Assembly (NCBI GenBank): GCA_023453335.1 | Contig: JAEXTU010000446.1 | Span: forward strand, 1 to 5,171 | DNA from: Pseudomonadota bacterium | GTDB lineage: Bacteria > Desulfobacterota > Desulfovibrionia > Desulfovibrionales > Desulfovibrionaceae | Length of the DNA stretch: 5,171 nucleotides | Direction: 5' to 3' | Shown: positions 1 through 5,171 of the stretch, piece after piece | Layout: every line of letters starts with the position of its first letter | Numbering within the stretch: the stretch's first letter is position 1 | Position numbers and translations under genes: made by a program | Notes under the pieces: generated by a model | Database searches by the model: none | What the model was told of the DNA's origin: nothing | Seen by the model: the letters and a program-made list of their open reading frames with translations, nothing else

Positions 1-82
1 TGCCCAGGCCGATGATGATGAGCGGATCGATGCGCAGCACATGGCAGAACAAATGGGACGGTTTTTCGCAGGGCGGCGCCAT
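1..82 (-). CDS. Start of an unidentified protein, cut by the window edge
   Basis: Only the first 27 codons are present, so the function cannot be named. The start is the ATG at 82-80, preceded six bases upstream by a perfect AGGAGG ribosome binding site (94-89). The gap to the stop of the methyltransferase gene upstream is 16 bases, which implies one operon. The visible protein begins MAPPCEKPSHLF and contains two early cysteines (residues 5 and 13). It then enters a hydrophobic stretch, PLIIIGLG, near residues 20-27. That stretch could be the first strand and glycine turn of a nucleotide-binding fold, but this is a guess from a few residues. No in-frame stop occurs before the window ends. 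That a gene starts here is well supported by the ribosome binding site and the spacing. Confidence 0.6.
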   Translation of the reverse strand, partial: MAPPCEKPSHLFCHVLRIDPLIIIGLG

Positions 83-98
83 GGGCGGCCTCCTGTGG

Positions 99-863
99 CT
101 AGTTGAACGCCTTGCTTCGGAACATGAGCCAGTGCTGGGGTGCCATGCGGAACTCGCAAACCGCAATCCAGCGGTTCACGCTGTCCTGTTTGCGGAGAAT
201 GGGGTAATTGGAGGTGCGCGGGCCTTCCTCGATGCGCTCGATAGAATGGGTGCTGGAAAAGCGCTCGATCAGGGTCGGGGTGATCTGGGGGTTGAACAGG
301 TCGTGGCATTCCACCAGGATGTCGCAGTGCTCGAAAGGCGCATTCTGCGGATCCAGGAGCAGCATTTCCGCTCCTTCGCAATCCATGAGCATGAATGTCG
401 GCAGGTTCCCGGCCAGATCCTCGGTGAGCGTGGTGTGAGTGCAGGCCCCGCGGATTTCCACCCGGTCGGCCACGCCGTTGGCCTCGGCGGTCGCCTGGCA
501 AACCGCCTGGGCCGCGGGGCTCACGTCGTAGGCAATGACCTTGCTTCGGGGCATGCGGCGGGCGAACCCGATGGCGTAATACCCTTCGGCGCAGCCCACG
601 TTGATGATCTGGGGAAAGTTCTTGGCGATGGCCTCGATCACCTGCGGGATCAATTCGGCCTCGTAGCAGCCCAGCAGCTTGGGGCTGAGTTCGCCCGCGC
701 CCCAGGAGCTCTTGCGCAGCAGGCGCATGCCCCGGAAGGGTCCGCCCTGCACCACGCCCCGGGACGATTCGTAGACCAGGTTGGTCATCTCGTGCTGCCG
801 AATGTGGATGGCAGTGTTGAAGATTTGCTGCAGGCTCTGGCGCTGGGCGTTGACGTCGGTCAT
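99..863 (-). CDS. FkbM-like SAM-dependent methyltransferase
   Basis: The 254-residue protein has the hallmarks of a cytosolic class I methyltransferase. Motif I, the SAM-binding glycine-rich loop, is INVGCAEGYYA around residues 87-97. The acidic residue that usually contacts the SAM ribose is in AYDVSP (D113). A DCEGAE motif at 161-166 resembles the D-x-EGxE block of the FkbM family, and a following strand DILVECHD lies at 181-188. FkbM-type enzymes are mostly O-methyltransferases acting on sugars, polyketides or other small molecules; the substrate here is not evident. The frame stays open upstream to 1070, but the start at 863 is chosen because GAGGAA (872-867) precedes it and the upstream extension would run through the neighbouring terminator. 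A sigma-54-type promoter lies about 100 bases upstream, and a second gene follows after 16 bases. A more general methyltransferase assignment is the main alternative. Confidence 0.8.
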   Translation of the reverse strand: MTDVNAQRQSLQQIFNTAIHIRQHEMTNLVYESSRGVVQGGPFRGMRLLRKSSWGAGELSPKLLGCYEAELIPQVIEAIAKNFPQIINVGCAEGYYAIGFARRMPRSKVIAYDVSPAAQAVCQATAEANGVADRVEIRGACTHTTLTEDLAGNLPTFMLMDCEGAEMLLLDPQNAPFEHCDILVECHDLFNPQITPTLIERFSSTHSIERIEEGPRTSNYPILRKQDSVNRWIAVCEFRMAPQHWLMFRSKAFN

Positions 864-966
864 GGGTTCCTCGCATGGATCGTCGGATGTTTGTCCATCA
901 CTGCGGACGCTCAGGATGCAGTCCGAAAAGCGACGGACCCGTGGGAGTCCGGCGTTGCCGGGAGAT

Positions 967-983
967 AAGCAAGATCCATGCCG
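967..983 (-). promoter_or_regulatory. Candidate sigma-54 (-24/-12) promoter for the methyltransferase gene
   Basis: Read on the minus strand, positions 983-967 are CGGCATGGATCTTGCTT. The sigma-54 consensus is TGGCACG-N4-TTGCW; this site differs at the first T and has T for C at one position that is often C or T. The invariant GG (982-981) and GC (970-969) have the required 10-base spacing. Transcription would start near 957, leaving a leader of roughly 95 bases that contains a small CCGGC-AAC-GCCGG hairpin. The site sits directly downstream of the terminator of the preceding gene, where a new promoter is expected. An enhancer-binding activator would be required; I did not identify its binding site. 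Confidence 0.55.
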
Positions 984-986
984 GGC

Positions 987-1018
987 AATAAAAATGGGCG
1001 GCCCCAGGGGGACCGCCC
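987..1018 (-). terminator. Rho-independent terminator of the Cys-type HesB/IscA gene
   Basis: On the minus strand a GC-rich hairpin (arms 1018-1009 and 1005-996, one A-C mismatch, loop 1008-1006) is followed at once by ATTTTTATT (995-987). It begins 21 bases after the stop codon of the gene ending at 1040. The stem resembles that of the terminator at 1477-1510 after the upstream paralogue, in keeping with duplication of the whole unit. Confidence 0.88.
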
Positions 1019-1039
1019 GACTATCGGCAACCTCGTGGA

Positions 1040-1402
1040 CTAGCAGCAGCAGGAGCCGCCTGAGCCGCATCCCGAGCCGCCGGCATCGCCGGTGGTCCCG
1101 CAGCCCGAGGAACAGCCGCAGCCTCCGCCGGCGAACTGGAGGCTGCTGCTCACCGCGAATCCGCCAGAGGTGGCGTCCACGCTGATGGGCTTGGCCGCGG
1201 CATAGAGTTCCTTCTCAACCAGGAAGGTCAGGCCGCCCTCCAGGGCGATGACCTCGTCGTCCGGTTTGGCGTCGTCCAGGGCCAGGGCCAGGCGGGGCCC
1301 GGAGCAGCCGCCCGGGGCGAGATAGACGCGGATGGGGGTCTTGTCCTTGTCCGAGAAATAGGCGTTGAGTTCCTGGCGGGCAGCGGCCGTGAGTTCCAGC
1401 AT
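1040..1402 (-). CDS. HesB/IscA-family iron-sulfur carrier, cysteine paralogue
   Basis: This 120-residue protein belongs to the A-type carrier family, which binds iron or Fe-S clusters and passes them to target proteins in the cytosol. The core (residues 1-90) contains the family block YLAPGGCSGPRLAL, with the first conserved ligand C33, and ends at GFAVSSSLQ. It is followed by a glycine/cysteine-rich tail with C95-G-C97, matching the usual C-terminal CxC ligands, then C101, C112 and a terminal C118-C119-C120. Classical IscA has only three ligand cysteines and ends shortly after CGCG, so the tail is longer and richer in cysteine than normal. The start at 1402 is preferred to the ATG at 1435: GGAGGA lies six bases upstream (1414-1409), the protein then aligns from residue 1 with the paralogue at 1531-1854, and the predicted transcription start (about 1426) lies downstream of 1435. 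Hand alignment gives 64 of 90 core residues identical to that paralogue. The client proteins are unknown. Confidence 0.88.
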   Translation of the reverse strand: MLELTAAARQELNAYFSDKDKTPIRVYLAPGGCSGPRLALALDDAKPDDEVIALEGGLTFLVEKELYAAAKPISVDATSGGFAVSSSLQFAGGGCGCSSGCGTTGDAGGSGCGSGGSCCC

Positions 1403-1429
1403 GGGAGGTCCTCCGGAAAAAGGTGTGCC

Positions 1430-1447
1430 TGCCATCTATGGATGGCA
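1430..1447. repeat. Perfect 7-bp inverted repeat over the promoter of the Cys paralogue
   Basis: TGCCATC (1430-1436) and GATGGCA (1441-1447) are exact inverted repeats separated by TATG. The repeat covers the predicted -10 element (1438-1433) and part of the spacer, so it is placed like an operator for a dimeric repressor. It lies upstream of the predicted transcription start, so it is more likely a DNA site than an RNA hairpin. No regulator is identified and I did not recognise the motif. Confidence 0.4.
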
Positions 1448-1461
1448 CGGCAGTTTGTCAA
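1433..1461 (-). promoter_or_regulatory. Candidate sigma-70 promoter of the Cys-type HesB/IscA gene
   Basis: A perfect -35 hexamer TTGACA is at 1461-1456 on the minus strand. A 17-base spacer leads to a weak -10, TAGATG (1438-1433, three of six consensus bases). Transcription would start near 1426, about 24 bases before the ATG. The position just after the terminator of the preceding gene supports an independent promoter. The -10 assignment is uncertain. Confidence 0.45.
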
Positions 1462-1476
1462 TGGGTGGCCCTGCGG

Positions 1477-1510
1477 AAAAGAAAAAGGGCGACCCCGTGA
1501 GGAGCCGCCC
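1477..1510 (-). terminator. Rho-independent terminator of the selenoprotein HesB/IscA gene
   Basis: On the minus strand a 10-bp stem (arms 1510-1501 and 1496-1487, with two G-U pairs) closes a UCAC loop. It is followed by the T-rich run TTTTTCTTTT (1486-1477). It begins 20 bases after the TAG stop at 1533-1531. A strong terminator after that TAG indicates that transcription normally covers the whole reading frame past the internal TGA, which argues against a decaying pseudogene. Confidence 0.9.
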
Positions 1511-1530
1511 CGATGCCGCCGCTTCGATCT

Positions 1531-1854
1531 CTAGCAGGAACAGGAACTGCCCGAACCGCAGCCTGAGGAGCAGGAGCCGCCGCCGAGCTGCAGGCTGCTC
1601 GACACCGCGAACCCGGTGTAGGTCACGTCCACGGTGACCGGCTGGGCCTGGGTGTAGAGGTCCTTTTCCATGAGGAAGGTCAGTCCGCCGTCCAGGTTGA
1701 ACACTTCGTCGTTGTTTTTAGGCTCGTCCAGAGCCAGCGCCAGTCGCGGCCCCGCTCACCCGCCCGGGGAGAGGTAGACGCGGATGGGGGTCTTGTCCTT
1801 GTCCTTGAAGTAGGCCTCGAGTTCCTTGCGGGCCTTGTCGGTCAGTTCCAGCAT
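1531..1854 (-). CDS. HesB/IscA-family selenoprotein (in-frame TGA read as selenocysteine)
   Basis: Read through one in-frame TGA (1758-1756), this frame gives a 107-residue A-type iron-sulfur carrier homologue. The TGA is codon 33, within YLSPGG-U-AGPRLAL, exactly where the paralogue at 1040-1402 has its ligand cysteine C33. The frame continues without damage to TAG at 1533-1531. Hand alignment gives 64 of 90 core residues identical to the paralogue. A stem-loop fitting a bacterial SECIS follows the TGA at 1735-1721. The start at 1854 has GGAGGA seven bases upstream (1867-1862). The tail is C95, C99, C105, C107, lacking the paralogue's CGC at 95-97 but ending in C-S-C. Selenocysteine-containing HesB relatives are an established family, described in several deltaproteobacteria (from memory). 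The protein probably binds iron or Fe-S clusters, or does redox chemistry at Sec33; its partner is unknown. The gene has its own promoter and terminator. The alternative, a nonsense mutation, fits the evidence poorly. Confidence 0.88.
1721..1735 (-). promoter_or_regulatory. Bacterial SECIS-type stem-loop after the UGA codon
   Basis: In the mRNA, GGCUC (1735-1731) and GAGCC (1725-1721) form five Watson-Crick pairs around the loop UGGAC (1730-1726). Twenty-five bases lie between the UGA and the loop. The loop is five bases long with G in its first two positions. These values fit the published rules for bacterial SECIS elements, which SelB binds during selenocysteine insertion. The Cys paralogue encodes nearly the same peptide here, but with codons that break the stem (GGCCC against GACGCC). 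The hairpin is therefore specific to the TGA copy. The fold was drawn by eye; no energy was calculated. Confidence 0.75.
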
Positions 1855-1887
1855 GGGGTGGTCCTCCAGGAAAATCGTGTACAGGAC

Positions 1888-1916
1888 CGTTTAAGTATGC
1901 GCGGTTCCTTTGTCAA
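1888..1916 (-). promoter_or_regulatory. Candidate sigma-70 promoter of the selenoprotein gene
   Basis: A perfect -35 hexamer TTGACA is at 1916-1911 on the minus strand. Seventeen bases further is the weak -10 candidate TAAACG (1893-1888); TTAAAC with a 16-base spacer is an alternative. Transcription would start near 1881, giving a leader of about 27 bases. The arrangement parallels the promoter of the Cys paralogue, including the bases TTGACAAA at the -35. Confidence 0.45.
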
Positions 1917-1935
1917 CGGCCGCGACCCATAGATA

Positions 1936-1952
1936 TCCCCCTGAAATGGGGA
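1936..1952. repeat. Small inverted repeat between argB and the selenoprotein gene
   Basis: TCCCC (1936-1940) and GGGGA (1948-1952) are separated by CTGAAAT. The repeat lies 20-36 bases upstream of the -35 of the selenoprotein gene, in an AT-richer stretch that stands out from the surroundings. It could be an activator site or a remnant hairpin downstream of argB. No T-run follows on either strand, so it is not a standard terminator. Confidence 0.25.
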
Positions 1953-1968
1953 AAATTTACACTGTCGT

Positions 1969-2001
1969 AATAAAAGGCCTGGGGCCGCGGCCGGTTGCCC
2001 C
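1969..2001 (-). terminator. Possible terminator downstream of argB
   Basis: On the minus strand GGGGC (2001-1997) and GCCCC (1985-1981) can pair, and AGGCC then TTTTATTA (1976-1969) follow. The stem is short, the loop is 11 bases and the T-run is five bases away, so this is a poor match to a classical terminator. It is the best candidate between argB and the selenoprotein promoter. The surrounding 1981-2018 stretch is very GC-rich and could fold in several ways. Confidence 0.35.
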
Positions 2002-2035
2002 GGAGCGCGCGCCGGCAAATTAATTCCCGCCTCGG

Positions 2036-2947
2036 CTACTTTTCGGCCACGATCTGGGTGCCCACCCCGTGGTCGGTGAAGAGCTCCAGGATCACCGAGT
2101 TCTCCACCCGGCCGTCTATGATGTGGGCTTTCTCCACCTCCTGCTCCAGGGCGTAGAGGCAGGCCTGGAGCTTGGGGATCATGCCCGCGGAGGCCGAGCC
2201 GTCGGCAATGGCCTGCATGGCCTCGGTGGCGTTCATGGAGGACACCAGGGTGCCCGCCTTGTCCTTGAACCCCTCCACGTCGGTGAGCAGGATGAGCCGC
2301 TTGGCCGCCAGCGCCGCGGCCAGGGCCCCGGCCACGGTGTCGGCGTTGATGTTGTAGGTCTCGCCGTCCTCGTCCACGCCCACGGGCGCGATGACCGGGA
2401 TGAACCCGTCGCGCTGCAGGGAGGTGATGATCCGGGCGTCGATGCCGGTGATCTGGCCCACGTTGCCCAGGTCGATGATCTCGGGCGGTGCGTCCTCGCG
2501 GGAGATGACCATCTCCATCTTGCGGCAGCGGATCAGGGCGCCGTCCTTGCCGGAGAGGCCCACAGCCCGGCCCCCGGCCAGGTTCACCAGGTTCACGATC
2601 TCCTTGTTCACCTTGCCGGCCAGCACCATCTCCACCACGTTCATGGTGGCGGTGTCTGTGACCCGCAGGCCCTGGCGGAACACGCTCTCGATGCCCAGCT
2701 TGCCGAGCATCTGGCCGATCTGCGGCCCGCCGCCGTGCACGATGACCGGCCGCACCCCGATGTACTGCAGGAGGATGATGCAGCGGGCGAAGGCCCAGCG
2801 CAGGGCCTCGTCCTTCATGGCGTGGCCGCCGTACTTGATGACCACGGTCTGGCCGAAGAACTCCCGGATGTAGGGCAGGGCCTCCAGCAGGAAGCGGGCC
2901 TTGTCCAGGGCCTGGGCGGACGGGGCGGGGCAGGGGGTCTTTTCCAT
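2036..2947 (-). CDS. argB: Acetylglutamate kinase (arginine biosynthesis)
   Basis: The 303-residue cytosolic enzyme phosphorylates N-acetyl-L-glutamate with ATP, the second step of arginine synthesis. Amino-acid-kinase motifs are present in order: VIKYGGHAM with the phosphate-binding lysine K38, the glycine loop VIVHGGGPQ (68-76), RQGLRVTD (91-98), VGLSGKDG (129-136), the substrate-site segment NINADTVAGALA (199-210), LLTDVEG (220-226), GMIPKL with K259, and the terminal HGVGT (293-297). An N-terminal segment of about 30 residues precedes the first strand and includes an apparent helix, KARFLLEALPYIREF. Such a helix is known in arginine-inhibited hexameric enzymes, so feedback inhibition by arginine is likely (inference). 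The ATG at 2947 has a GGAGAAGG ribosome binding site that begins at the hslU stop codon, with only nine bases between the genes, so translation is probably coupled. No other arginine gene is in the window. Confidence 0.97.
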   Translation of the reverse strand: MEKTPCPAPSAQALDKARFLLEALPYIREFFGQTVVIKYGGHAMKDEALRWAFARCIILLQYIGVRPVIVHGGGPQIGQMLGKLGIESVFRQGLRVTDTATMNVVEMVLAGKVNKEIVNLVNLAGGRAVGLSGKDGALIRCRKMEMVISREDAPPEIIDLGNVGQITGIDARIITSLQRDGFIPVIAPVGVDEDGETYNINADTVAGALAAALAAKRLILLTDVEGFKDKAGTLVSSMNATEAMQAIADGSASAGMIPKLQACLYALEQEVEKAHIIDGRVENSVILELFTDHGVGTQIVAEK

Positions 2948-2956
2948 GTCCTTCTC

Positions 2957-4312
<1,356 letters not shown>

Positions 4313-4383
4313 GGAATCTCCGCGATCAGGGTCTAGCGGAGGGAGGTCTACCCCATGCGGGGGCGGGGTGTCCACCGCGCCGG

Positions 4384-4914
4384 TCAGGGCTCGGGGTCGG
4401 GCTGCGGGTCGGGAGCGGCGTCATCCTCGGGCATGTCCGGGGGCGTGTCCGCGATCTCCGGAGGTGCGGCGCAGGCCCGCTCCAGGGCGTCGGCCGGGGG
4501 CGGGGGGGCGGACAGGGCCTTGGCCACCTTGCGGGCCAGGGTCTTGGCATCCACCGGCTTGACCAGGAAGTCGGTGACCTTGAGCCGCACCGACTCCACC
4601 ACCACGTGCTTGTCCGCCTGGCCGGTGATCATGATGAAGGGCATGCCCGCCCAGTCCGGGTGGCAGCGCACGTGGCGCAGCAGGTCCAGCCCGTCCATCT
4701 CCGGCATCTTCCAGTCGCAGACCACCAGGTCCACGCGTTCCCGGGCGATGTGGCCGAGGGCTTCCTTGCCGTTGCGCGCCTCCAGGAGCTTGCCGATGCC
4801 CAGGGGCTCCAGGAAATTGCACAGCAGGGCGCGGAAATAGGGGGTGTCGTCCACCAGCAGGATGGTGGCGGCGTTCAGGCGTCCCTTCACCGGTACGAGG
4901 TCGTCATCGGCCAT
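4384..4914 (-). CDS. CheY-like response regulator with a proline/aspartate-rich tail
   Basis: This 176-residue protein has one receiver domain (about residues 16-136) and no DNA-binding or enzymatic output domain. The expected residues are present: acidic pair D22-D23, phospho-acceptor D67 in VVCDWKMPEMDG, T97 in MITG and K119 in LVKP. Such proteins act by protein contact or as phosphate shuttles. The C-terminus (about 137-176) is low-complexity, rich in Pro, Asp, Glu and Ala, and probably disordered. The start at 4914 has GGAG (4924-4921) six bases upstream. Its A is also the last base of the TGA of the upstream Hpt-domain gene (TGATG), implying translational coupling and a direct partnership in one phosphorelay. 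The target process, whether motility or another, cannot be told from this window. Confidence 0.9.
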   Translation of the reverse strand: MADDDLVPVKGRLNAATILLVDDTPYFRALLCNFLEPLGIGKLLEARNGKEALGHIARERVDLVVCDWKMPEMDGLDLLRHVRCHPDWAGMPFIMITGQADKHVVVESVRLKVTDFLVKPVDAKTLARKVAKALSAPPPPADALERACAAPPEIADTPPDMPEDDAAPDPQPDPEP

Positions 4915-5171
4915 CAGCTGCTCCGGGGGGATGAGGGTGCTGGGTCGTCGGCCCGGGATTGGTCATAGGCGAGGATGGCCTGCACCAGGGTGGCCAGGGC
5001 GGTCTCCAGGGTGTCCACCAGGGCGTGGACCAGGGAGTCGGCGGCCCGGTCCATGGCCGACTCCACCTCCCGGGAGGCCAGGGCCACGCTGCGGGCCCCG
5101 ATCTGGGCGGCGGCGGCCTTGAGGCTGTGCGCCCGGCGCCCGGCGGTGCCCCGGTCGCCCGGGTCCCTGGC
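4914..5171 (-). CDS. C-terminal part of an Hpt-domain phosphotransfer protein, cut by the window edge
   Basis: The frame is open from the right edge to TGA at 4916-4914, giving 85 residues. It contains AHSLKAAAAQIGARSV, which matches the Hpt signature H-S/T-L-K followed about six residues later by G-A. The phosphorylated histidine would be codon 5129-5127. The rest is alpha-helical and alanine/leucine-rich, as expected of an Hpt four-helix bundle, and then a short SRADDPAPSSPRSS tail. The protein may be a stand-alone Hpt protein or the end of a hybrid or CheA-like kinase; the missing upstream part decides. It passes phosphate between a kinase and receiver domains, and the one-base overlap with the response regulator suggests that protein is its partner. 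Confidence 0.75.
   Translation of the reverse strand, partial: ARDPGDRGTAGRRAHSLKAAAAQIGARSVALASREVESAMDRAADSLVHALVDTLETALATLVQAILAYDQSRADDPAPSSPRSS

Noticed and set aside
860..898. Twelve-codon upstream open frame whose TGA overlaps the methyltransferase ATG
   Set aside because: There is no convincing ribosome binding site and the peptide is unremarkable. An ATGA overlap of this kind can arise by chance.
12..968. Plus-strand open frame of 318 codons opposite the methyltransferase gene
   Set aside because: It covers the methyltransferase on the opposite strand, shows no recognisable motif, and extends into the sigma-54 promoter region.
864..1070. N-terminal extension of the methyltransferase to the ATG at 1070
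   Set aside because: The extra 69 residues would be encoded across the terminator of the preceding gene, into its coding sequence and through the sigma-54 site. The ATG at 863 has its own ribosome binding site.
1756..1758. TGA as a nonsense mutation making the upstream HesB copy a pseudogene
   Set aside because: The TGA replaces precisely the ligand cysteine, the frame is intact downstream with conserved residues, a SECIS-like hairpin follows, and expression signals are intact. Sequencing error cannot be excluded from the sequence alone.
1860..1888. Six-base-pair GGUCCU/AGGACC hairpin that could mask the ribosome binding site of the selenoprotein gene
   Set aside because: The upstream arm overlaps the -10 element and lies upstream of the predicted transcription start near 1881, so it would probably not be in the mRNA.
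4313..4383. CCCC-GCAT-GGGG hairpin in the gap between the response regulator and hslU as a terminator
   Set aside because: The stem is four base pairs and no T-run follows, so it gives no support for a break in the operon.

Overview
The window is GC-rich, gene-dense bacterial DNA in which every convincing gene lies on the minus strand, so transcription runs from right to left. The gene content suggests a selenocysteine-using deltaproteobacterium, most likely of the Desulfovibrio group. The grounds are a HesB-related selenoprotein beside a cysteine paralogue, hslU next to argB, a sigma-54-type promoter and GC-rich codon use. The lineage is an inference and was not checked by search.

Right part (about 2036-5171): four genes read as one probable operon. 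They are the C-terminal end of a protein with an Hpt phosphotransfer domain (cut by the window edge), a CheY-like response regulator whose ATG overlaps the Hpt stop by one base, hslU (ATPase of the HslUV protease) and argB (acetylglutamate kinase, arginine synthesis). hslU and argB are separated by 9 bases, and the argB ribosome binding site begins at the hslU stop codon. hslV is not in the window.

Centre (about 990-1916): two consecutive small A-type iron-sulfur carrier genes (IscA/HesB family). Each appears to have its own TTGACA promoter, GGAGGA ribosome binding site and rho-independent terminator, so the pair looks like a duplicated transcription unit. The downstream copy (1040-1402) has the ordinary GGCSG cysteine. 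The upstream copy (1531-1854) has an in-frame TGA at exactly that position, residue 33, followed by a stem-loop that fits the bacterial SECIS pattern. It is best read as a full-length 107-residue selenoprotein and is the most interesting item here. A standard gene caller would break or miss it. Selenocysteine-containing HesB relatives are an established family, so the family is not new; the tandem Sec/Cys pair with a matched comparison of the two sites is the useful part.

Left part (1-983): a class I SAM-dependent methyltransferase resembling the FkbM family (99-863), preceded by a good match to a sigma-54 (-24/-12) promoter just after the terminator of the Cys paralogue. It is followed after 16 bases by a new gene with a strong ribosome binding site, of which only the first 27 codons are in the window. 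There is no gene-free stretch above 300 bases, and I see no RNA gene, CRISPR array or mobile element.
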